Shown: positions 42,308-49,279 of the stretch, piece after piece
How the letters are laid out: each line of letters begins with the position of its first letter
Numbering within the stretch: position 1 is the first letter of the stretch
Origin: Desulfobaculum bizertense DSM 18034
GTDB taxonomy: Bacteria; Desulfobacterota; Desulfovibrionia; Desulfovibrionales; Desulfovibrionaceae
NCBI RefSeq assembly: GCF_900167065.1
Contig: NZ_FUYA01000002.1
Location: 42,817 to 106,816, forward strand
DNA: 64,000 nucleotides
Reading direction: 5' to 3'
Notes under the pieces: generated by a model
Databases searched by the model: none
What the model was told of the DNA's origin: nothing
Seen by the model: the letters and a program-made list of their open reading frames with translations, nothing else
Translations under genes and position numbers: made by a program

Positions 42308-42335
42308 AAGGAAGCAAAGGCTTCCTTTTTTTTTG
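42308..42335 (+). terminator. Terminator of the iron-sulfur flavoprotein gene
   Basis: AAGGAAGC-AAAG-GCTTCCTT is followed by eight T. On the minus strand it is followed by six T as well, so it may also end the operon from the right. Confidence 0.88.
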
Positions 42336-42450
42336 GTCAGTAAGAAGACGCTCCCGGTATCATCAAAAGCAAAGACTGGAGAGAATGTCCTGTGCTGGCT
42401 GCGTGATTGAGGCATGCAGCGGATGGGAGCGTCTTCAAAAATCGAGTGGT

Positions 42451-43065
42451 TTATGCCCCGCAGCCCAGATACTGGGCGAGGGCAGCTGGTGACTGGTTAA
42501 ATGCTTCGAGAACCCAGCCGTTGCGCCCCTTGGTGAGTACGGAGGCATAGGCGTGACGGGGCATAAAGCTAAAGAGTTTTTGCAGGGGGATGCCAAGGGC
42601 GTAGCACAGAAGAACGCGCATGACTCCGGCATGGCAAACCATAAAACTTGTGCCATCAAAGCCCGCGGCCCGTTCCAGTTCTGGAACCGTGCGTTGCTGG
42701 AGCTGCAAAAAGCTTTCCCCACCTGGAGCTGCAAAATTCGAGAGGTCTTTTCCTCGGCGTTCGTAGTCTTCTGGCCAGAGGTGCCGAATTTGTTCAAAGG
42801 GAAGTCCTTCCCATTCGCCAAGGAAAATTTCCTTCATGTCCGGGCGATACTCTGGAGTCATGAGCCAGTTTTCCACGAGAGGGGCGGCAGTGTCTTTTGC
42901 GCGGGTTAGTGGGCTGACAAAAAGATGGTCAGCGCGGTAGTTCTTGAGTGCTTCGCCAAGCTCCTGAGCCTGACGCCGTCCGGTTTCAGAAAGAGGAAGG
43001 TCTGTATGTCCAAAAGCGGTTTTAAATGCGCCTTCTGGTTCAGCGTGCCGAATGAGAACGATCAT
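42451..43065 (-). CDS. Histidine phosphatase family protein (CobC/PGM-like)
   Basis: The 204-residue protein has the catalytic LIRHAEPEG (phospho-histidine H7), the motif PLSETGRRQAQELGEAL, SPLTRAKDTA, and the second histidine in MVCHAGVMRVLL. The family includes alpha-ribazole phosphatase and phosphoglycerate mutase-like enzymes. It is the last gene of the operon that begins with mop, 37 bases after the MocA-HD gene, so its substrate may be a cofactor precursor. AAGGAGA precedes the start. Confidence 0.8.
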   Translation of the reverse strand: MIVLIRHAEPEGAFKTAFGHTDLPLSETGRRQAQELGEALKNYRADHLFVSPLTRAKDTAAPLVENWLMTPEYRPDMKEIFLGEWEGLPFEQIRHLWPEDYERRGKDLSNFAAPGGESFLQLQQRTVPELERAAGFDGTSFMVCHAGVMRVLLCYALGIPLQKLFSFMPRHAYASVLTKGRNGWVLEAFNQSPAALAQYLGCGA

Positions 43066-43102
43066 GAAAAATCTCCTTCATATGTCTGCCCTGCGGAGTG
43101 TG

Positions 43103-44221
43103 TCAGGAAGGCGAAGCGCACTGCTCATGAGCACAGAATCCTGTTTCGTGCTCAAAGCGCTGCAAAAGTTTTTGTGCGCGGGCTTTTCTGGCAGAAATGG
43201 CGGCAACAGCTTCTGGGTCATGTGCCCAGCGCTCAAGCGTGGCATCATAGCGCTCGGCAAGGGTGACCCGCTCTGTGCCCCGGGTGATTTTGTCGGCCAA
43301 AAAGACAAGTTCTTTCTCCGTGATAGGGGCATGTTCTGGAAGAAAACTGTCTTTGTGCGCTCCGACAATATCCGAAATTTGCAGAAAACCATAGCCAGCA
43401 AGCAGGGTTCCGCCTGCCCGTTCGTGAGAGCGTTGTCCCTTGGCGACATCGTGCAGGAGGGCTGCGGCCCGAATGAGTTCTGGAGAGACCGTGTCGTGCG
43501 CCGTGCGGCTTGCATTGAGCCATTTTGCAAGTTCGCAGGCACATTCGGCGACGGCCTTGCAGTGCTTGCGGGTGTTGTGCGGTGTTCCTGCGAGTTCCCA
43601 AAGAGCGGTGACTTCCTCAGGAAGAGGGATTTCGCGCTGGGTAAAACGCTTCTTGGCCCATGCATACTGGTCTGGTGTGTCAAGATCATGAAGAATGCCG
43701 TAATCAGGCATTTCAAGATTGGCGTGAGGGAATTTGGAAAGAACTCCCCGCAGACCTCGTGTTCCACCATGGGCAAGGATAGCCGGAATCAGAGTGGCGC
43801 TTATGAGCGGCGGGTGTCCCTCTTGCCCCTGAAAACAGGGAATACTCACTGGAGCCTTGCGCTCGCAAAAATTCATGGCCAAAGCACGGATGGTGCAGGG
43901 GCGAATGAGCGGGATGTCCACAGGAAGGACAAAAAAGGCATCACAATCTTTGGGGAGAGCTTGAACTCCGGCCTGTATGGAACTGAACATGCCGCTGTCA
44001 AAATTGGGGTTGTGAACCACTTGCGCCTCGCAGGATTGTGCTGCGGCCGCAACTCGTTCAGCTTCGTGCCCGGTGACGACAAAGACGTCGAGAGCACCGC
44101 CATCGCGAAGGGCGGTGACTGTCCGCTCAAGTACACTGCGCTGTCCGAGCGGGAGGAGCGCCTTGAGGCGCCCCATCCGGCTTGAATATCCGGCAGCTAC
44201 GACGATGCCGTAAATTTTCAT
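43103..44221 (-). CDS. MocA-like nucleotidyltransferase fused to an HD phosphohydrolase
   Basis: The 372-residue protein has an N-terminal MobA/MocA-type domain (about residues 1-195; AAGYSSRMGRLKALLPL is the CTP/GTP-binding loop, FVLPVDIPLI the metal-binding part). A C-terminal HD domain (about 210-372) has H220, the HD pair at 257-258 in LLHDVAKG and a further aspartate. MocA makes molybdopterin cytosine dinucleotide, the cofactor of xanthine-oxidase-family enzymes such as Mop. The HD domain suggests a hydrolytic or editing step on nucleotides. It overlaps the xdhC stop by ATGA. I recall this family being labelled DVU_1551. Confidence 0.85.
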   Translation of the reverse strand: MKIYGIVVAAGYSSRMGRLKALLPLGQRSVLERTVTALRDGGALDVFVVTGHEAERVAAAAQSCEAQVVHNPNFDSGMFSSIQAGVQALPKDCDAFFVLPVDIPLIRPCTIRALAMNFCERKAPVSIPCFQGQEGHPPLISATLIPAILAHGGTRGLRGVLSKFPHANLEMPDYGILHDLDTPDQYAWAKKRFTQREIPLPEEVTALWELAGTPHNTRKHCKAVAECACELAKWLNASRTAHDTVSPELIRAAALLHDVAKGQRSHERAGGTLLAGYGFLQISDIVGAHKDSFLPEHAPITEKELVFLADKITRGTERVTLAERYDATLERWAHDPEAVAAISARKARAQKLLQRFEHETGFCAHEQCASPS

Positions 44222-45264
44222 AGTGAGACACCTGCCCGGTCTGCAATCAGCTCGGCATTGATGCTGACGGCGATTTCTTCTGGCGTCTGGGCACCAATAG
44301 AAAGACCAATGGGGCAATGGCAGCGGTCAATGTCAGCCTGAGTAAAGCCTTCTTTGAGCAGTGCTGCATAAATGGCGTCGCGTTTCTTTTTACTTCCGAT
44401 CATACCAATGTATTTGGCCGGGGTGCGCAGGGCTTGCGCCAGAACCGTTTTGTCATGCAGGTGCCCGCGGGTCACGATGACAATAAAGGAATCTTCACGC
44501 ACAGGGAGGCCCTCAAAGGCGTTTTTGAAGGCGTCGAGGACGAGCACTTCATCGGCTTCCGGGAAGCGCTCCCGATTGGCAAAATCTTTGCGGTCATCCA
44601 TGACAACCGTGCGGAATCCGATGCTCGCCGCAAGCTTTGCCGTGGGGCGCGAAACATGGCCACCACCAAAAATAAACAGGCTCGGCAAGGGGTGGAAGCA
44701 GCGGGCAACCAGTGAGCCGCTTTCTGTCGAAAAAACGAGCGGACGAATGGCTTCGGAAATGCTGTTCGTGAGTTCTGCACTTTGTTCTGCGGTAAGCCCC
44801 GCCCAGTCAGGAAGGGCATCAGCCGTGAGCAGTCCCTTGTGCTCGTTTGTGCTGCTGTCTGCCGAAAGCTTGTCCAAGAGTATGGCTGGGCGTCCCTGGC
44901 GCAGTTCGGTCAGGGCGTCCTGAATCAGCTGTTCCTCGGCTGCTTCGGCAGGGATATGCTCCAGCAGCACGGAAACCCATCCGCCGCAGATCATGTCAGA
45001 GATGGCTGCCTTGCTGTTGGAAAAATCAAATTCCAGAATCTGGGCAGCACGTTTTCCGGCATCAAACATTTTGACGCCAGCCCGGCGAACCTGTTCCTCA
45101 ACAATGCCACCGCCAACTGTGCCAGTGATGTGCCCATCGCGGTGGATGGTCATTGCACTGCCTGCGGAGCGAGGGGTTGAGCCTTTGCTATCCAAAATGC
45201 TGGCGAGGATGAGGTCCTCTCCGGCGTGGAGGGAGGATGCTGTGGAGCGAAGAAGATCTATCAT
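44218..45264 (-). CDS. XdhC/CoxI-family molybdoenzyme maturation factor
   Basis: XdhC proteins bind molybdenum cofactor, protect the sulfurated form and insert it into xanthine-oxidase-family enzymes. The 348-residue product has the N-terminal XdhC_CoxI domain (ILASILDSKGSTPRSAGSAM, GTVGGGIVEEQV) and a Rossmann C-terminal domain (LFIFGGGHVSRPTAKLAASI; VTRGHLHDKTVL; YIGMIGSKKKRDAI). Start 45264 has GGAGG upstream and overlaps the CoA-ligase-like gene by ATGA. Confidence 0.92.
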   Translation of the reverse strand: MIDLLRSTASSLHAGEDLILASILDSKGSTPRSAGSAMTIHRDGHITGTVGGGIVEEQVRRAGVKMFDAGKRAAQILEFDFSNSKAAISDMICGGWVSVLLEHIPAEAAEEQLIQDALTELRQGRPAILLDKLSADSSTNEHKGLLTADALPDWAGLTAEQSAELTNSISEAIRPLVFSTESGSLVARCFHPLPSLFIFGGGHVSRPTAKLAASIGFRTVVMDDRKDFANRERFPEADEVLVLDAFKNAFEGLPVREDSFIVIVTRGHLHDKTVLAQALRTPAKYIGMIGSKKKRDAIYAALLKEGFTQADIDRCHCPIGLSIGAQTPEEIAVSINAELIADRAGVSL

Positions 45265-46586
45265 GCGAACTGAACCTCCGTGTGAGTCGAAACACATGTT
45301 CGTTTTTCAAACCCGGCGTGGAGTGTTCCGTCTGTTCTGCCGGGAATGATGTGAATGTCAGGGATTGGGGCCATTTTGCAGCAGGGAAGTTGCAGTATGG
45401 CGTCTCGAAGCTCCGTCTCTGCTTTGGGCGTTGGGGCCAGCAGATCAGGGCAGATGCTGAGCCGGTTTTGCGGCCAGCTGTATTCAGATGAAAAATGGAG
45501 AAGTTTTGGATGGGGCAAGAGAGCATCATCCAGCATGGACTGAGTGAGCCGTGCCCCGTTGGCAAGCGGGACGCCTGCGTTGAGTCGTCCGCCAAGCTCC
45601 AGACGGCGCAGATGGGTACCGCGAGGCGCAAAGCCAGAAAGAATGCGTGCTCGGTCCCCTGTGCGATAGCGCAAAAGGGGCATGGCTTTTCTGGAAAGCG
45701 TACTCAGGACCAGCTCGCCCCAGCAGTCTTCTGGGCACAGTGCGCCCGTGGCTGGATCAATGATTTCCAAAAAAAGGTCTGGTTCCCGAATGTTCATGCC
45801 CTGCCCAGGCAGACTTTCCACCGCACCACCAAGGCAGGTCTCTGTCATTCCCCAGTGTTGGTAGATGTCGCAGCCAAAGGCCTCTCGGATGCGATGCTGT
45901 GCTGCGGCAGGACAGCTGTCCCAGCACATGAGCACTGCCCGGATCTGGTTTTTGGGCAGCTTTTGGGCACTCCACATTTGGGCCAGAGCAAAGACATGGG
46001 CGGGCGGACCGAGCAGGGCGCGGGCTGAGCTTCTGCGGATTTCTGCGAGCATTTGAGGGATGTCCTGCGGGTCGGCAGGGAATATCGCAGAAGCCTTTCG
46101 CTGGGCTATGGCTGAGCGGAAGATGTCTCCCACGCCACCGGGGCGGGTGCCGGGCAGGATGGTGTAGACCGTTTCCTTGGGCGCAAGCAGGGGCCACATG
46201 CCATAATGAAAGAACTCTGAGCTTAGGCGCAGGTCTTCGTCTGTGAACGAGAGGCGTTTAGGCGTGCCAGACGTCCCGGAGCTACTCAGCGTGATTGTTC
46301 GGGCTATTTCGTCTTGCGGAACGCACAGAAATGCATCGGGATTTGCCCGAAGCTCTGCAGGAGTGGTGAAAGGAAGCTGTGCCATTTCCTGAGGGTCTTG
46401 AATGCTACAGGCTGAGATTCCGGCAAGAGTTCTGGCGTAGTGCGTACTGTGTTTTTGAACGTGCCGTATTGTCTGGCGCAAAAGGCTCATCTGCCAGATG
46501 CGGACATCTTGCGGAGAGGGAAAGCCTGCGCTCAGGGGCCAGCCCATACGTTGTCCGAGCCAAATATCAAGCGCTGGCTTGAGCAT
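45261..46586 (-). CDS. CoA-ligase-like (phenylacetate-CoA ligase type) adenylating enzyme
   Basis: The 441-residue acyl-adenylate enzyme has the P-loop TLSSSGTSGTPKRLSF (about residues 99-114), an acyl-binding part with IYQHWGMTETCLGG and a short C-terminal domain (GELVLSTLSRKAMPLLRYRTGDRA). This is the phenylacetate-CoA ligase branch. The substrate is unknown; a fatty or aromatic acid made by the aldehyde oxidoreductase is one option. It overlaps the radical SAM gene by 20 bases. I recall the label DVU_1553 for this family. Confidence 0.82.
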   Translation of the reverse strand: MLKPALDIWLGQRMGWPLSAGFPSPQDVRIWQMSLLRQTIRHVQKHSTHYARTLAGISACSIQDPQEMAQLPFTTPAELRANPDAFLCVPQDEIARTITLSSSGTSGTPKRLSFTDEDLRLSSEFFHYGMWPLLAPKETVYTILPGTRPGGVGDIFRSAIAQRKASAIFPADPQDIPQMLAEIRRSSARALLGPPAHVFALAQMWSAQKLPKNQIRAVLMCWDSCPAAAQHRIREAFGCDIYQHWGMTETCLGGAVESLPGQGMNIREPDLFLEIIDPATGALCPEDCWGELVLSTLSRKAMPLLRYRTGDRARILSGFAPRGTHLRRLELGGRLNAGVPLANGARLTQSMLDDALLPHPKLLHFSSEYSWPQNRLSICPDLLAPTPKAETELRDAILQLPCCKMAPIPDIHIIPGRTDGTLHAGFEKRTCVSTHTEVQFA

Positions 46587-47928
46587 GACACTTTCCCCGA
46601 TACAGCGTGCGGCCATCGGCAGCCGTGAGGTTGTAGGCACAGAATGGAATCAGGCGACCGTCTGGTGCGGCGACATGGATGCAGCAGCCCTTGAGGCGTT
46701 CCAGATCAAGAGTCCATGCGTCCTGAAACGCCATGCCTGAGACCGCGAGAATATGGGTCTTGGCGCGCTGAATAAAGCGGTCCAGATCGTCTTCTGGCTC
46801 TGGCTGATTTTTGAGCTCTGGCGCTGCGGCCCACTGTCGGCGAACAAAGGCTCTGGACTGTTCTGCGCCCTCTGCTGCTGGATGAGGTGTACAGCAACAG
46901 TTTGATTTGGAGCTGAGGCGGTGTAGCGTGCCGTCTTCCAGTACAAGATAGTTGGCGTGAAAAGAGCAGAGTTCATGCTCACAGGCAGGCGGTAAAAAAT
47001 CAGCGGTCGAAACAAGGCCATTGCTTTGGGCTTCCAGCCCGGCCATGACTTCTGGCAGAGTGATGCGCTCCACATCGGATGGTGCCTTGGGGTAGCGGCC
47101 AAAGTAGCTTACAGGCTGAAAATGAATGCCCCGGACTCCCGGTGCATGGGCAATGGCGAGTTTGAGCATTTCACCGAGATTATGGTCATTGACGCCGGGG
47201 ACGACCGTGGGCACGAGGACGACGCCGATACCAGCGGCACACAGGTTTTCGATGGCCCGGAGTTTGGTTTCATAGAGCGCACGACCACGGATGCGGGAAT
47301 ATATTGCGTCTTCTGTGCCGTCGAACTGGAGAAAAACAGAATCAACACCAGCTGAGGCAAGGCGTTGTGCAAAGCCCGGTTCGTTGGCCATGCGGAGTCC
47401 ATTGCTGTTGACCTGAACAAAGGGGAAGCCATGCGCCTTGGCGCATTCCGCGATCTGCGGCAGGTCGTCACGAACCGCAGGCTCGCCACCAGAGAGCTGG
47501 AGATTGCAGTCTCCGGCTGTGCGTCGAACTTTTCCCAGCAGGGCGTCCAGCTCTGCAAGATTTGGATCGGCTGGAACCTTTCCTCCGGCAGAGGCAAAGC
47601 AGACAGGACAGCCAAGGTCACAGCGCCACGTGATTTCGACCAGCGTGGTGCAGGTATGCTGGCGATGCTCTGGGCAAAGGCCACAGTCAAAGGGACAGCC
47701 TTTGGAAACATCATGGTCCATAACTGGTGGTGCAGAAGGGGACTTTGGGCGTCTCCAGCTGTGAAATTCTGGAATACCGCGCCAGACTGGGGTGCTGAAT
47801 GTTCCATGCTCTGGGCAGGTTTTGACGAGGCGGGTTTCATTTCCCACCAGCTGACGCGTTGCGGGGATGCGTCGCAGGCACACCGGACAAACGCTTTGGG
47901 TGTGCTCAAACTCAAGTTTAGAAGCCAT
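46567..47928 (-). CDS. Radical SAM protein with extra N-terminal cysteine motifs
   Basis: The 453-residue enzyme has the canonical CxxxCxxC cluster motif at C103, C107, C110 (RCDLGCPVC). Upstream are a zinc-ribbon-like region (C14-x2-C17, C38) and a second set C78, C82, C85, C93 (GCPFDCGLCPEHRQHTC). This combination is seen in MJ0619/tetraether-synthase-like radical SAM enzymes. GGEPAVR and FLQFDG follow, and CCC at about residue 340 is unusual. I recall the name TrsS for proteins of this neighbourhood, some of which carry selenocysteine; this one has only cysteines. It overlaps both flanking genes. Confidence 0.85.
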   Translation of the reverse strand: MASKLEFEHTQSVCPVCLRRIPATRQLVGNETRLVKTCPEHGTFSTPVWRGIPEFHSWRRPKSPSAPPVMDHDVSKGCPFDCGLCPEHRQHTCTTLVEITWRCDLGCPVCFASAGGKVPADPNLAELDALLGKVRRTAGDCNLQLSGGEPAVRDDLPQIAECAKAHGFPFVQVNSNGLRMANEPGFAQRLASAGVDSVFLQFDGTEDAIYSRIRGRALYETKLRAIENLCAAGIGVVLVPTVVPGVNDHNLGEMLKLAIAHAPGVRGIHFQPVSYFGRYPKAPSDVERITLPEVMAGLEAQSNGLVSTADFLPPACEHELCSFHANYLVLEDGTLHRLSSKSNCCCTPHPAAEGAEQSRAFVRRQWAAAPELKNQPEPEDDLDRFIQRAKTHILAVSGMAFQDAWTLDLERLKGCCIHVAAPDGRLIPFCAYNLTAADGRTLYRGKCHAQASA

Positions 47929-48379
47929 TGGACTCTTTGCCTTCTGTTGGATCAATGCTGTTTTCCTGTAAAATTTCTATGAGCTTGACGTAGGCTTCTG
48001 ACAGGAGGCTTCCGCACTCCAGCGGGTTTGGCCCTGTACAGCCGGGACCAAGGATGTCTTCGCAGCGGATGCCTGCGTGCAGAGCGTGAACCTTGGTGAC
48101 AAACCAGTCCCTGAACATTTCCTGAAGCATGGGGAGCTGTTCGTGGGATTCGTCAAAATCAGTTCCTTTTCCCAAAAGCATGGACAGGGCACAGAGTCCG
48201 CCTGTGAGGATGCCACAGGTTCCAGAGCAGTCTCCTCCCCCCATACACAGGCCCTGCATGGCCCGAATGAGATCGGGGTTTTCGCGCTGCATGTTTTCCA
48301 GCATGAGCACAAGCATGATTTGCGTGCAGCAGTAGCCTTTTCCATGAAGCTCCATAATTCGGATTTCTTCATTGTTCAT
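47918..48379 (-). CDS. C_GCAxxG_C_C family redox protein
   Basis: The 153-residue protein has the family pattern of an N-terminal GKGYCCTQIM (C17, C18), then QGLCMGGGDCSGTCGILTGG, and two C-terminal cysteines in RCEDILGPGCTG. These cysteines are expected to bind metal or a cluster. AAGGAGG precedes 48379. Overlaps of 11 bases on both sides suggest translational coupling with the methyltransferase and the radical SAM gene. Function unknown, probably electron transfer. Confidence 0.85.
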   Translation of the reverse strand: MNNEEIRIMELHGKGYCCTQIMLVLMLENMQRENPDLIRAMQGLCMGGGDCSGTCGILTGGLCALSMLLGKGTDFDESHEQLPMLQEMFRDWFVTKVHALHAGIRCEDILGPGCTGPNPLECGSLLSEAYVKLIEILQENSIDPTEGKESNGF

Positions 48380-49061
48380 GATGGACCTCCTTGGATGGAG
48401 TTTGTGCCAGAAGCAGGGCATAGCCCGGACGGCAGCATGTATTGCGGAATTCTTCGGGCAGGCAGTCTGCAAAAATAAGTTGTGCCGCCAGCTCGGCAAG
48501 ACAGCGGCTGTGGTCCTCAAGCAGAAGGAGCGAGAAGCCTGTGCGCTCCAAATGCTCCAGCGTCTGAGGGAGATCAAGCGCTCGTGATGCGCAGCCCTGT
48601 CCTGTGCTCTGGCTTGTCGTCTGATGTGTTCGCAGGACGAGATCAGAAAGCAGGAGTACCCCTGAGGGGCGAAGGACACGGCGAATTTCTCGCAGGCAGG
48701 TGACCTTATCCTGCACCAGAGAAAAAACGCATTCACAGTTGACCGCATCAAAGCTCGCATCCGCAAAAGGAAGAGCCTCTGCCTGAGCCTGCACGGTCTG
48801 TGCCTGTGCGTCCATGTCTGTCGTGCTCTGGAGCTGGGCAAAGCGTGCATCGATGCCGATGGGCTTCATTCCGCAGTCCTCTCGCAGGGTGGACATGCTT
48901 GTTCCCAGTCCGCAGCCGATGTCGAGAATCTGGCTTCCGGCTGGAAGCTTGGCACATCGAACAGCGTGCTGTGTCAGGGCAGTCCCCCCCGGTCGAAGGG
49001 GACCACCTGTAATGCGCCGGAGTTCGGGACGCTCCCATAATGGGACACTGGAGAGTGGCAC
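48369..49061 (-). CDS. SAM-dependent methyltransferase (class I)
   Basis: The 230-residue protein has motif I ILDIGCGLGTSMSTL, motif II GIDARFAQL, a post-II region ALPFADASFDAVNCECVFSLV, and motif III LRPSGVLLLSDL, as in UbiE/arsenic-methyltransferase-like enzymes. There is no ATG at the N-terminus; GTG 49061 with GGAGG 11 bases before is the most likely start and gives the N-terminus VPLSSVPLWERPELR. The 71-residue protein gene ends two bases before. The substrate is not known. Confidence 0.82.
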   Translation of the reverse strand: MPLSSVPLWERPELRRITGGPLRPGGTALTQHAVRCAKLPAGSQILDIGCGLGTSMSTLREDCGMKPIGIDARFAQLQSTTDMDAQAQTVQAQAEALPFADASFDAVNCECVFSLVQDKVTCLREIRRVLRPSGVLLLSDLVLRTHQTTSQSTGQGCASRALDLPQTLEHLERTGFSLLLLEDHSRCLAELAAQLIFADCLPEEFRNTCCRPGYALLLAQTPSKEVHHEQ

Positions 49062-49063
49062 GT

Positions 49064-49279
49064 TTATTTGTCCTCCAGCAGGCGTTCGACCTCCAGCATT
49101 TTTCCTGTTGCAAGGTCTTCCGGGATGAGCACAAAGCCGCATTTAGGGCAGCACGGCAGCTCTACGTGAAACTGGCTGGAGAGGTATTGCAGGTCAACGG
49201 CCTGAAATACGAGAGGCTCGTCGCAGACTTCGCAGCGCCATTCCGAGAAATCATCTTTGAGAACTTTGAGCGTGTTCAT
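49064..49279 (-). CDS. Small two-CxxC redox or zinc-ribbon protein
   Basis: The 71-residue protein has C16-x2-C19 (WRCEVCDEP) and C43/C44-x2-C47 (LPCCPKCGFVL), the spacing of a rubredoxin-like or zinc-ribbon fold. GGAG precedes the start, which overlaps the stop of the large oxidoreductase by ATGA. It may carry electrons between that protein and a partner. I recall the label DVU_1557. Confidence 0.8.
   Translation of the reverse strand: MNTLKVLKDDFSEWRCEVCDEPLVFQAVDLQYLSSQFHVELPCCPKCGFVLIPEDLATGKMLEVERLLEDK

Noticed and set aside
46567-46569. TGA at the end of the radical SAM gene as a possible selenocysteine codon, because relatives are said to be selenoproteins
   Set aside because: It lies at the natural C-terminus and 20 bases inside the next gene. 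The expected motif positions hold cysteines, and no SECIS-like hairpin was recognised.
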